Part shown: piece after piece, positions 24,214-33,061 of the stretch
How the letters are laid out: each line of letters opens with the position of its first letter
Position numbering within the stretch: position 1 is the stretch's first letter
Source: Bacteroidia bacterium
GTDB lineage: Bacteria; Bacteroidota; Bacteroidia; JANWJV01
Direction of reading: 5' to 3'
Length of the DNA stretch: 53,148 bases
Assembly (NCBI GenBank): GCA_025451785.1
Contig: JANWJV010000060.1
Coordinates: 1 to 53,148 of the forward strand
Translations under genes and position numbers: made by a program
The notes under the pieces: model-generated
Database searches by the model: none
Told to the model about the DNA's origin: nothing
Seen by the model: only the letters and a program-made list of their open reading frames with translations

Positions 24214-24966
24214 TTACAGCGTGTTGAGCTTGCGCAGCAAGGCCTCTTTGTAGAAAGAGCCGATGGGAATGGGCTTCTTCTCCTCTTCCAGGATCACGCT
24301 GTTGCTTTGCACCGCATTGATCTTGTCGAGACGAACGATGTAGGAGCGGTGCACCCGGATGAAGTCGCTGGGAGGAAGCTTCTTGTCGATGTCCTTCATC
24401 GTGGCGTGGATGGTGAACTTCTCGTTGCGGGTGGTGATCACCACGTAATCCTTCATCGCCTCGATGTAGTAAATGTCAGAAGCGTTGATACGGGTTAGCT
24501 TTGAATTGGACTTGATGAAGATCATGTCCTTGCTCTCCTTATTGTCAACGATCGAGTACAGGAAGTCCCTCTCCTTGATCACGTCCATCTCCTTCTGGTG
24601 TTTGTAGATCGCCATCTCGATGGAGGTATGCAGGTCCACTTCCTTAAAGGGCTTGATGATATAGCCGTGCGGCTCGGTAACTTTCGCTTTGCTCAGCGTA
24701 CTTTCGTCGGCATAGGCGGTAAGGTAAATGATCGGCACGTTGAACTGTTCGCGGATCTGCGCGGCGGCCTCAATGCCGCTGATCTCTCCCTTGAGCATGA
24801 TGTCCATCAGCACGATATCGGGCGTCTTCTCCTCCACAGCCTGTATGGCGTCCTCGCCGTTGGAACAGGTCGCCACCACGTTGTAGCCAAGCTTCTTAAG
24901 GCTCTGCTGAATGTCTTTCGCCACAATGCTTTCGTCCTCTACTACAAGTATGTTGATCTTTGACAT
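24214..24966 (-). CDS. Response regulator with LytTR DNA-binding domain
   Basis: A 250-residue two-domain regulator. The receiver (about 1-125) has the acidic pair VVEDES, the phospho-acceptor Asp55 in IVLMDIML, LTAY and the conserved Lys in YIIKPFKEVD. After a short linker, a LytTR domain (about 150-250) shows DIYYIEAMKDYVVI and FIRVHRSYIV, used for binding direct repeats in promoters. The start lies 2 nt after the stop of the PAS kinase, its evident partner. The end abuts the nadD stop. Confidence 0.93.
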   Translation of the reverse strand: MSKINILVVEDESIVAKDIQQSLKKLGYNVVATCSNGEDAIQAVEEKTPDIVLMDIMLKGEISGIEAAAQIREQFNVPIIYLTAYADESTLSKAKVTEPHGYIIKPFKEVDLHTSIEMAIYKHQKEMDVIKERDFLYSIVDNKESKDMIFIKSNSKLTRINASDIYYIEAMKDYVVITTRNEKFTIHATMKDIDKKLPPSDFIRVHRSYIVRLDKINAVQSNSVILEEEKKPIPIGSFYKEALLRKLNTL

Positions 24967-24968
24967 GG

Positions 24969-27900
24969 TCAGTTCTTTGAGTTTTTAAAAGTAATAATAT
25001 ATTTTGTTCCGTGCTGCTGGTCCAGTTCAATTTTTCCGCTGAGCTGTTCTACGAGCGACATTACCAGCTGTAATCCCAGCGACTCGGTATCGCGGTAATT
25101 CACATGTGGCGGAAGCCCAACACCATCGTCGCTCAGCACCAGAGATGTTTCTTCTTCCCCCGACCGTATCTTTATTCCGATCACCCCTTTTCTTCCTTTC
25201 GGGAAGGCATATTTGAGCGCGTTGGATATGATCTCGTTCATGATCAGGCCGCACGGAATGGCCTGGTCGAGGTTCAGAAATACCTTTCCCACATCGAGCT
25301 TCAGGTCTATCTGGTCGCTGTAGATCTCGTACGAATGCACCAGGTTCTTCGCCAGGTTGATGACGTATTCGGAAAAGTCGATGTGCGAAAAATCCTTGTT
25401 CTGGTAAAGGCTCTCATGGATAAAGGCCATGGACTTGATGCGGTTCTGGCTTTCCTTGAGCATGGCCAATGTGTTCGCGTCTTTCACGAACGACGATTGA
25501 AGGTTGAGGATGCTGGAGATCACCTGCAGGTTGTTCTTCACCCGGTGGTGAACCTCTTTGAGCAGCACTTCCTTTTCGCGTAAACTTTGTTTTATCTGTT
25601 TGTCGGCCTTCTTGAGCTCCGAGATGTCCCTCGACACACCCATGGAGCCGATGACCTCTCCGTTCTCGTTCTTGAGCACTGAGGCCGAAAGAAAGGCGTG
25701 GAAGGTCTCGCCGCTTTTTTTGCGGTTGAGCACCTCGCCGGCAAAAGAACCGGCGCCGCTATAAAGCTGCAACATTACATCCAGGCGGTCCTGGGGGTTC
25801 GCGTAAAGGAACTCCACCCTTTTGCCAAGCACTTCTTCGGCCTTATAGCCAAATGTTTTCTGCGCCGCCTCGTTGAACTCGATCACATTTCCGTTGATGT
25901 CGGACGCGCAGATCATGTCGAGCGAGCTCTCGATAAGGTTTCGCGTGAATTTTTGTGCCTGTAGCAGCTGTAACTCCACCTTTCTTCGCTCAAGGATCTC
26001 CTGCTGCAATATGCGGTTGCTCTCTTCGGCCATTTGCGCCCTCAGTTGCTCGCGCTCCAGCTGGCGTTGATAGGAAACGTCGTGGCAGACCACCAGGGTG
26101 GCCTTCTTTCCTTCGTACACAAAGCTGGCCGGCCTCGAGTCAAGCTCAAGCACCTTGCCATCAGGGCGCCGCATGCGTATCGTGAGGAACTCCTGATCCT
26201 CACCCCTGCCCACGCTCTTCTTGCGGTCCTTGATCGTTTGGTGATATTCAGGAAGCGTATACGCGAAAATATTATTGCTTGGCAGTTGATCGAGCGTCTC
26301 AACACCCATGATCTTTAGCATGCTGGGATTGCCGAACACCACGTTGCCTTTTTCGTCGTGTATAAAAATACCGTCGGGCGACTGTTCGATGAGGCTGCGG
26401 TAGTTCTCCTTGCTTTTCTCCAGCTCCAGCTCGTTGCGCTTCCTGTCTGAAATATCATACGCCACCGTTGCGCGCGCCGTTTTGCCCTTGTAGGGAATGT
26501 CCTGCCCTTTGGAAATGACCGTGATGTAGTTGCCGTCCTTTCGCTTGGCGCGCACCTCTGTGCTGCCCGACGTAGCCATCTTAGCGCTCTTTTCGGCAAC
26601 ACCAATATCCTCTTTGGCCACCAGGTCGTCAATGAAATGTTTGCCAAGGATCTCTTCTTTGTTCTTGTAACCGAGCATCTGCAAAAAACGGTTGTTGGCG
26701 TCGATCACTCTTCCGCTCTGGCTCAGGATAATGCCCTCCAGCGCCACGTCTGAAAGCAGGCGGAACCGTTCCTCGCTCTCGCGGATCCCCGCCTCTGCGG
26801 CTTTGCGCTCGGTAATGTCTTCCACGATGCCCACCCAGCCGGTAACGTTGTCTTTCTCATCCTTGATGGTGGTCGCGTGCAGCTTTGCCCAGGAAATTTT
26901 TTTGTTCTTTCGAACAACTCTGAACTCCTCAAAATATTCCGTCCTGTTCTTGACACCCCTGGTAATGCGCGTGATCACGCGTTTTGAATCTTCGGGGTGT
27001 ATTAGCGAGAACCATTGGTTGCTGATGATCTTCTTGAGCGGCACGTCAGTAATGCTCCTGAACTTTTGGTTCACGTAAGTGATGTTGCCGTGCTCGTCAG
27101 AAAGGTAAATGCCCACCGGCGACGACCTGCTCAGCTGCCTGAACTTTTCCTCGCTCTCGCGCAGGATCCGGTCGGCCTCTATCTTTTTCGTCACGTCGCG
27201 GGTAACGCCAAAGTTGCCAATGTGTTTCCCTCCTTTCACCTGCGGATAAATGGTCTCTTCGAGCCACACATACTTACCGGTCTTCATGTGACGGAAGCGG
27301 TACACCATGGTGTGCGGCTTTTTTGTCTTCTTGGTTTTTTCCGACACCATCACCATGGCGGGAACGTCCTCGGGATGACAGCGGCTCAAAAGCTCTTTCT
27401 GGCTGCGGTTAATGAACTCCTTCGGCGAAAGCCCCAGCAGGCGCTGTGTTTGGGTGCCGATGTATTTCACTTTTATTTTTCCGCCCTCCTGGTATTCGAT
27501 GTAATACGCTAGCTCGTCGATGTTGCTAAGCAGCAGCGCGAGGGTTTCCCTGCTCTGGTGGAACTCGGCCTCCGAACGTTTGTTCTCTGTAACAATGCTC
27601 GCGATGCCAAGGGTGCCTTTTATTTTTTTCTTCTCGTCGTAATACGGCTGCACAAAAGCGTCGAACCAGTTGCCGCCCCACTCCGTTTCATAGGAACCAG
27701 ACTTGCCTTTGAGAGCAGCGATGTGAGCGGCGATGGAGGGGTGCTTTTTGTCTTTTATACCGAACAGCTGGTACAGCGTCTTTCCCAGTGTCGGGTCGCC
27801 GCCGCGCGACTTTCGTGCGCCGCCGCCGGCCGAATACGTGATCTTCAGGTTCTTGTCAGTGGTCCAAAGCACCATTGAAGAACGCGCGCAGGCAATACGG

Positions 27901-28034
27901 AAGAGTTCCGCTTCGTTTCGAACCGCTAATGCTTCTTGCTGTTTTTTGTTCTGCCTCTCGAGCTTGCTGATCTTTTGCTCAAGCAACTTTATCCTGGCAA
28001 TCAATTGCCCACTCGATCTGCCGGGATTTTTCAT
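24969..28034 (-). CDS. Six-PAS soluble sensor histidine kinase (HisKA_2 type)
   Basis: From the ATG at 28034 it is 1021 residues; an in-frame ATG at 28082 would overlap the MORN gene by 38 nt. It has no membrane helix. A short coiled coil (about 10-40, LLEQKISKLERQNKKQQ) is followed by six PAS or PAS-PAC units beginning near residues 40, 162, 290, 416, 537 and 690 (for example GIYLSDEHGNITYVN, GIFIHDEKGNVVFGN). The phospho-acceptor domain is HisKA_2: LLKEVHHRVKNNLQVISSILNLQ, His near 827. The ATPase domain has NEIISNALKYAFP and LSDDGVGLP. It is 2 nt from a LytTR regulator, its likely target. Signals sensed are unknown. Confidence 0.93.
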   Translation of the reverse strand: MKNPGRSSGQLIARIKLLEQKISKLERQNKKQQEALAVRNEAELFRIACARSSMVLWTTDKNLKITYSAGGGARKSRGGDPTLGKTLYQLFGIKDKKHPSIAAHIAALKGKSGSYETEWGGNWFDAFVQPYYDEKKKIKGTLGIASIVTENKRSEAEFHQSRETLALLLSNIDELAYYIEYQEGGKIKVKYIGTQTQRLLGLSPKEFINRSQKELLSRCHPEDVPAMVMVSEKTKKTKKPHTMVYRFRHMKTGKYVWLEETIYPQVKGGKHIGNFGVTRDVTKKIEADRILRESEEKFRQLSRSSPVGIYLSDEHGNITYVNQKFRSITDVPLKKIISNQWFSLIHPEDSKRVITRITRGVKNRTEYFEEFRVVRKNKKISWAKLHATTIKDEKDNVTGWVGIVEDITERKAAEAGIRESEERFRLLSDVALEGIILSQSGRVIDANNRFLQMLGYKNKEEILGKHFIDDLVAKEDIGVAEKSAKMATSGSTEVRAKRKDGNYITVISKGQDIPYKGKTARATVAYDISDRKRNELELEKSKENYRSLIEQSPDGIFIHDEKGNVVFGNPSMLKIMGVETLDQLPSNNIFAYTLPEYHQTIKDRKKSVGRGEDQEFLTIRMRRPDGKVLELDSRPASFVYEGKKATLVVCHDVSYQRQLEREQLRAQMAEESNRILQQEILERRKVELQLLQAQKFTRNLIESSLDMICASDINGNVIEFNEAAQKTFGYKAEEVLGKRVEFLYANPQDRLDVMLQLYSGAGSFAGEVLNRKKSGETFHAFLSASVLKNENGEVIGSMGVSRDISELKKADKQIKQSLREKEVLLKEVHHRVKNNLQVISSILNLQSSFVKDANTLAMLKESQNRIKSMAFIHESLYQNKDFSHIDFSEYVINLAKNLVHSYEIYSDQIDLKLDVGKVFLNLDQAIPCGLIMNEIISNALKYAFPKGRKGVIGIKIRSGEEETSLVLSDDGVGLPPHVNYRDTESLGLQLVMSLVEQLSGKIELDQQHGTKYIITFKNSKN

Positions 28035-28044
28035 TGGTTCTGCT

Positions 28045-29619
28045 TTACCTGGATCCGCTCGCTTTGTCTTCCACCTCTTCAAGCGTGGGCCTGATCTTTA
28101 CCCCGTCGAACTTTATCTCTTTGTCATTCTGGAACGTGATCGTAAGGAAAAGCACGCCATCCTCGCCGTAATGCCTCCAGTCGCCCTCTTTGCTTCCCAC
28201 CGAATATTTTCCCTCCATCATCGTTTTCTTGTTTGAATAATAATACACGTGCTTCCCGTCGGGGTTGCCATCCACAAAGCCTCCTTCAAAACGCTTGGTG
28301 CCGCCGGGAGTATAAAAATGCAGCCATGTGCCATCACGCCGGTCGCTCTTGTAGTTTCCTTCTTCGCGGTAATCGCCCAGCTCGTACACCCATTTTCCTT
28401 CACGCATACCCTCTACATATTCGCCTTTTGTGATCACGCCGCCCGAGTCGCTGTATTCGGTCATCAGGCCTTCGCGAAGATCATTGAGGTAGTTCTCTTC
28501 GCGCAGCAGGTTGCCGTCTTCGTAATACCACTTCCAGGCACCCTGCGCTCTTCCCTTTTTATCGTAAACTCCTTTCTGTTCTATCTTTCCATTGGGATGA
28601 TAAAAATCCCAGGGGCCGATGCGTTTCGCGTCTTTGTATTCTCCTGCGCCCCTCAGTTTTCCATTGGCATGGTATTCTTTCCAGGGGCCCTGTTCATTGC
28701 CGCGCTCGTCCATGATCCCCTCCCCTATCAGCTCTCCATCCCTGTAAACCTTCGCCTCCAGCTGCTTGCCGGTGCTGTCATAGCTGCGGTGAACGCCTTC
28801 GGCGATCGTGCCGTCCTTGTAGCCGCCGCTGTATTTGAGCTTGCCGTTGGGATGGTATTCGCTAATGATGTCGACCTTCGCGAGCTCCGGAACATTTTTC
28901 TGCAACACGCCTTTTACCCACTTGGTGGTATTCATGAGGCTGCCGCGCTCATTGTATTCTTTGAAATACCCGTCCTTCAGGTCATCGTCGTACATGCCTT
29001 CGTTCTTCACAACACCGTTGTCATAGAACTCTTTCCATACACCTTGTTTTCCTCTTTCGTCCCTGCGGTTAATTCGCTCTTGCCGACGGATGAACCCATA
29101 CTTGTATTCCGTGAGGCCGATGATCAGGCCGTCCTCTCCATATTCGTAGGATACTCCTTCTTCTTTTCCTTCTATGAAATTTATCTTCTGTTTTAACTTG
29201 CCGCTTTTGTAATAGAAATTACTGAAGCCCTGCTTCACATCGTTCACATAATTCTCCTCCTGGGTAACGTAGTTCTCCTTGGTGTCGTAGGTCTTCTTGA
29301 AACCGTTCTTCCTGCCCTCCCTGTAATCGTAGGTAAGCATCAGCTTGCCTTCTTCGTTATAAAATTTCCATGTGCTGTCCAGCAGGAAGTTCTTCCGGTT
29401 TCCTTCCGATTTCATATTGCCGCTCTGGAAATAGGTCTTCCAGTAGCCATCGGGTTTTCCGCCGCGCAGCGTTCCTTCGCTCGACACCTTTCCGTTGTCG
29501 TAATAGAACTTATTGTAGCCGTCATTGTTCACTACTTGTGGTTGCTGCGCAACTGCAACCAAGGCAATGCTCATGCAGAAAATAAATGGGATAGTTTTTC
29601 TGATGAATGACTTGTTCAT
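28045..29619 (-). CDS. Exported MORN-repeat protein
   Basis: A 524-residue protein with a signal peptide (IPFIFCMSIALVAVAQQ) and then tandem repeats of about 22-24 residues for most of its length, of the form YHPNGKLKYSGGYKDG. These are MORN/YwqK-type repeats (WKEFYDNGVVKNEG, WDFYHPNGKIEQKG, WKWYYEDGNLLREE), roughly fifteen copies. Such proteins form elongated beta-sheets; the YwqK antitoxin label used for some relatives has no support here. It is 4 nt after nadA and 10 nt before the kinase, so it appears to be cotranscribed with both. It could be an envelope component sensed by or controlled through the kinase, but this is speculation. Confidence 0.85.
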   Translation of the reverse strand: MNKSFIRKTIPFIFCMSIALVAVAQQPQVVNNDGYNKFYYDNGKVSSEGTLRGGKPDGYWKTYFQSGNMKSEGNRKNFLLDSTWKFYNEEGKLMLTYDYREGRKNGFKKTYDTKENYVTQEENYVNDVKQGFSNFYYKSGKLKQKINFIEGKEEGVSYEYGEDGLIIGLTEYKYGFIRRQERINRRDERGKQGVWKEFYDNGVVKNEGMYDDDLKDGYFKEYNERGSLMNTTKWVKGVLQKNVPELAKVDIISEYHPNGKLKYSGGYKDGTIAEGVHRSYDSTGKQLEAKVYRDGELIGEGIMDERGNEQGPWKEYHANGKLRGAGEYKDAKRIGPWDFYHPNGKIEQKGVYDKKGRAQGAWKWYYEDGNLLREENYLNDLREGLMTEYSDSGGVITKGEYVEGMREGKWVYELGDYREEGNYKSDRRDGTWLHFYTPGGTKRFEGGFVDGNPDGKHVYYYSNKKTMMEGKYSVGSKEGDWRHYGEDGVLFLTITFQNDKEIKFDGVKIRPTLEEVEDKASGSR

Positions 29620-29623
29620 GTTC

Positions 29624-30613
29624 TTAGAGTCCGTATTTCGCGGAAATTTCCAGCATTCGTTCGATCGGCTTTTTGGCCTTCTCTATCAGCTGGTCCGGAA
29701 GTATTATCTCCGGTTGTTCATGTTCCAAACAAATATACAATTTTTCCAGCGTGTTAAGCTTCATGTGGGGACAGTCGTTACAGGCGCAAGAATTGTTGGG
29801 CGGTGCCGGAATAAATGTCTTATCGGGAGACGCTTTATGCATCTGGTGGATAATACCAGCTTCAGTTGCCACAATGAACACTTTATCGCTGCTCTTCTTG
29901 CTGTAATTAAGTATACCTGTGGTAGATCCAATATAATCAGCAATGCTTAAAAGCGCGGCATCACATTCAGGGTGCGCAAGGAGTTTTGCGCCGGTGTGTT
30001 CCTCCTTCAACTTAACTATCTTTTCCAATGAGAATATCTCGTGAACCATACAAGAACCATCCCAAAGCACCATGTCCCTGCCGGTCTTCTTCTTCAGGTA
30101 AGCGCCCAGGTTCTTGTCGGGAGCAAAAATGATCTTTTCATCCACCGGTAAGCTTTCGATGATCTTCTCCGCGTTGGTAGAAGTACAAACAATGTCGGTC
30201 ATCGCTTTTATCTCTGCCGAACAGTTCACATAAGAGATCACTGTATGGCCCGCATATTTCTTCTTGAACTCCCCAAACTTTTCCGGAGGGCACGAATCAG
30301 CGAGGGAACAGCCCGCATTCAGATCGGGTAAAAGCACTTTCTTTTTCGGTGATAATATTTTTGCTGTTTCTGCCATAAAGTGTACACCTGCAAAGACGAT
30401 GATATCCGCATCGGTTGCCGCTGCCTGCTGTGAAAGGCCAAGGCTGTCACCGATATAATCCGCGATATCCTGGATATCTGCATCCTGGTAGTAATGCGCA
30501 AGGATGACCGCGTTCTTTTTTTTCTTTAACCTGTTGATCTCAGCGAACAAATCTAACGATGGATCCAATACAACATCTGATAAATATCCTTTTCTCTTTT
30601 CTAACGTTAACAT
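29624..30613 (-). CDS. nadA: Quinolinate synthase
   Basis: Condenses iminoaspartate with dihydroxyacetone phosphate to quinolinate in NAD synthesis, using a [4Fe-4S] cluster. The 329-residue chain has [23 protein letters not shown]-type N-terminal motif (AHYYQ), [21 protein letters not shown] and CACNDCPHM; the cluster ligands are expected among these Cys. It heads an apparent minus-strand operon that continues with the MORN protein after 4 nt. nadB is not in the window. The ATG at 30613 abuts a strongly AT-rich upstream region. Confidence 0.95.
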   Translation of the reverse strand: MLTLEKRKGYLSDVVLDPSLDLFAEINRLKKKKNAVILAHYYQDADIQDIADYIGDSLGLSQQAAATDADIIVFAGVHFMAETAKILSPKKKVLLPDLNAGCSLADSCPPEKFGEFKKKYAGHTVISYVNCSAEIKAMTDIVCTSTNAEKIIESLPVDEKIIFAPDKNLGAYLKKKTGRDMVLWDGSCMVHEIFSLEKIVKLKEEHTGAKLLAHPECDAALLSIADYIGSTTGILNYSKKSSDKVFIVATEAGIIHQMHKASPDKTFIPAPPNNSCACNDCPHMKLNTLEKLYICLEHEQPEIILPDQLIEKAKKPIERMLEISAKYGL

Positions 30614-31066
30614 CCTAATTATATATATTCTTTATATATTCTTTAATTATGTTATTACTATTATCCTGTTAGTTCTGTCCGTAACTTTTTGATCAGACCA
30701 TTGCTTTTGTACCTTTTACAATTCAGTTAATAGGCTATCAACACAACAATTACAGTGTTTTCAGGCCTCTCAGGGTTTATTAACAGGGTGTTCATAGTGC
30801 TTCATGTAGATAAAAAAGACCCGGATGAAGTATTTCTTTAAGAGGAGAATTTGTTAATGGTTGGTATCAACTTTTCACCACCGGGCTTGCATTGTTCAGA
30901 AAAAATTACGTGGGCGGTCAAAGTAAGTTCCCGGGAATAATTTTGTTAAATTTGTAACAAGGTAATGGCCACTATCAACAGGGGGTTTGTTTATAAAATT
31001 ACTAAGAAATCCTGTAATATATTGTGTGATTATCTACTTTTCGACCACTATTAAAAGTACTGCCCC
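30614..31066. other. AT-rich divergent intergenic region, possible replication-related site
   Basis: A 453-nt gap between divergent nadA and rpiB. At its left is an AT-only-like tract with tandem TATATATTCTTTA units (30618-30650). TATCAACA occurs at 30736-30743 and 30973-30980, TATCAAC at 30865-30871 and TTATTAACA at 30778-30786; the last is one mismatch from the DnaA box TTATNCACA. An inverted repeat TTGTTA/TAACAA lies at 30943-30960. The mix of an AT-rich tract and degenerate DnaA-like boxes could be an origin or simply a regulatory region. Confidence 0.3.
30947..30954 (+). promoter_or_regulatory. Possible -7 element upstream of rpiB
   Basis: TAAATTTG matches TAnnTTTG and sits inside the TTGTTA/TAACAA inverted repeat. 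It would give a leader of about 105 nt before the rpiB ATG. No good -33 element is present. Confidence 0.3.
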
Positions 31067-31501
31067 ATGAAGATCGCCATAGGATCTGATCACGCCGGCT
31101 TCAGCTTAAAGGAGAGAATAAAAGAGAAGATAAAGCAGCTGGGCCACGAACTAAAGGACTTCGGATGTTATTCGGAGGAACGTGCCGATTATCCTGACTT
31201 TGCCCACCCGGTGGCAGAGTCTGTTCAGAATAAGGAGTTCGACTTTGGTGTACTTATCTGCGGCAGCGGAAATGGCATTAATATGTCGGCCAACAAGCAC
31301 GCCGGCATTCGTTCGGCTCTTTGCTGGAACAAAGAGGTGGCGGAACTTGCCAGGCAGCACAACGACGCCAATATTCTTGCTCTTCCTGCCCGCTTTATAG
31401 ATGAAGCGGCCGCGGCAGAATGTGTTGAAGTGTTCCTTAAAACCGCCTTCGAAGGTGGGCGCCATACCGACCGTGTTAATAAGATAAACTCCGTTTGTTA
31501 A
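31067..31501 (+). CDS. rpiB: Ribose-5-phosphate isomerase B
   Basis: Interconverts ribose 5-phosphate and ribulose 5-phosphate in the pentose phosphate pathway. The 144-residue protein starts MKIAIGSDHAGFSLKE; GVLICGSGNGINMSANKHAGIRSALC contains the catalytic Cys in CGSGNG, and HNDANILALPARFI is the family's phosphate-binding segment. Its last codons overlap the TTG start of the M28 peptidase gene by 7 nt. Confidence 0.95.
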   Translation: MKIAIGSDHAGFSLKERIKEKIKQLGHELKDFGCYSEERADYPDFAHPVAESVQNKEFDFGVLICGSGNGINMSANKHAGIRSALCWNKEVAELARQHNDANILALPARFIDEAAAAECVEVFLKTAFEGGRHTDRVNKINSVC

Positions 31502-33060
31502 AAGACCTTTTTATAGCCAGCGCCGCGCTGCTTACCGTATCCGGCTCAGGGATACAGAGGCCAGACCCGCTTATCGTTTCCTACTCAGAGGAGATCACCG
31601 CCGCCGACCTTAATAAACATCTTACCGTGCTGGCTTCCGATGGCTATGAGGGCCGTGAGACCGGCAAGGAAGGCCAGAAGAAGGCCGCGGCTTACATCTC
31701 TTCGGAATTTCGCAAGGCGGGCATCCCTCCCCTTTTCAACCTGAGCTATTACCAGCAGTTCTCGCTGGTAGTACAATATCCGAATAAGGTTAGTATTAAC
31801 TCAGGCGGAACGGAGCTTCAAAACATGAAAGACTTTTATTTTTTCCCGGGCATGAACGAGGAAAAGATCGAAGCCAAAGAGGTGTTGTTCCTTGGATACG
31901 GCATTGCCGACGAACGCTACGATGATTATAAAGGAAAAGAGGCAAGCAACAAGGTGGTGATGGTGCTTGACGGGGAGCCGATAGACAACGAAGGCTTTTC
32001 GCTGGTGACCGGCAACAAAGAGCTTTCGGAATGGGGCGGCTACTGGAGGAAGAAGCCGGAGTTTGCCGACAGCAGGAATGTGAAGGCTCTGTTGATCGTG
32101 GTGAACGACGTAGAGAAGAATGTAAAGGAGAACAGTCATTTTATAGAAGGACAACACATGCGCCTGGCCGGCGGAAAGGAGAAGCAGCACAACCGCCCTG
32201 TATTCTACGTGTCGAGGGCATTTGCCGAGGGACTGCTTAAGAAGGGCGGCGCCAAAAGCATCGCGCAGGCCGAACAGGACATCCGCAAAAAGAAAAAGCC
32301 GGTATCGGCCCTCTTTAAGGCGGCGATCTCTATAAACATAGTGGAACACTCTGAAGAGGCCTCCTCTGAGAATGTGCTTGGATATATTGAAGGAAGCGAC
32401 CTTAAAGAACAGGTGATCATCGTGTCGGCCCACTATGACCACCTTGGAAAGAAAGGGGATGTGGTGTTCAACGGCGCGGACGATGATGGCTCAGGAACCG
32501 TGGCGCTGATCGAAATGGCGAAGGCTTTCGCCAAGGCAAAGGCCGAAGGAAAGGGGCCACGCAGAAGTATTCTTTTTCTTGCCGTTGCCGGCGAGGAAAA
32601 AGGCTTGCTGGGCTCCAGGTATTACACGCAGAACCCCGTCTTCGCTCTTGCCAATACGGTGGCCGATCTCAACATTGATATGATAGGCCGCGTGGACGAA
32701 AAGCATACCGGCAAAGGCGAATATATTTATGTGATCGGCGCTGACAGGCACAGCACCGAGCTTCACGCCATCAACGAAGCGGCGAACAAGACCTATACGA
32801 AGATGGAACTTGATTACACCTATAATGATCCTAACGACAAGAACCGTTACTTCTATCGCTCCGATCATTATAACTTTGCGAAGAACAACATCCCCGTGAT
32901 CTTCTACTTTAACGGCACACATCCCGATTATCATAAGGAAACAGACGAGATCTCTAAGATCGACTTTTCATTAATGGAGAAAAGAACGAGGCTGGTGTTC
33001 TGTACCGCCTGGGAACTGGCAAACAGAACAGAGCGCATCAAACTGGATGTGAAGCAATAA
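31495..33060 (+). CDS. Exported M28 family zinc aminopeptidase
   Basis: A 521-residue secreted peptidase. The start is a TTG at 31495 inside the rpiB end (LKDLFIASAALLTVSGSG, a signal peptide); no upstream ATG exists in frame. The catalytic domain has the zinc ligands in SAHYDHLG, GADDDGSG (bridging Asp), AGEEKGLLGS (Glu base and ligand), NIDMIGR and the final FYFNGTHPDYHKETD His. A stretch at about 110-260 (VVMVLDGEPIDNEG, PVFYVSRAFAEGLL) looks like the inserted PA lid domain common in this family. Substrate peptides are unknown. Confidence 0.9.
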   Translation: MLKDLFIASAALLTVSGSGIQRPDPLIVSYSEEITAADLNKHLTVLASDGYEGRETGKEGQKKAAAYISSEFRKAGIPPLFNLSYYQQFSLVVQYPNKVSINSGGTELQNMKDFYFFPGMNEEKIEAKEVLFLGYGIADERYDDYKGKEASNKVVMVLDGEPIDNEGFSLVTGNKELSEWGGYWRKKPEFADSRNVKALLIVVNDVEKNVKENSHFIEGQHMRLAGGKEKQHNRPVFYVSRAFAEGLLKKGGAKSIAQAEQDIRKKKKPVSALFKAAISINIVEHSEEASSENVLGYIEGSDLKEQVIIVSAHYDHLGKKGDVVFNGADDDGSGTVALIEMAKAFAKAKAEGKGPRRSILFLAVAGEEKGLLGSRYYTQNPVFALANTVADLNIDMIGRVDEKHTGKGEYIYVIGADRHSTELHAINEAANKTYTKMELDYTYNDPNDKNRYFYRSDHYNFAKNNIPVIFYFNGTHPDYHKETDEISKIDFSLMEKRTRLVFCTAWELANRTERIKLDVKQ

Positions 33061-33061
33061 G

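Noticed and set aside
28249-29196. 315-codon plus-strand frame opposite the MORN-repeat gene
   Set aside because: Hydrophobic translation arising from the antisense of repeated G/Y/N/D codons. The MORN repeats on the minus strand are clearly the coding sense.
30504-30692. Plus-strand 62-codon frame into the AT-rich region
   Set aside because: Mostly Phe/Ile/Leu from an AT-rich tract and antisense nadA; no support as a gene.
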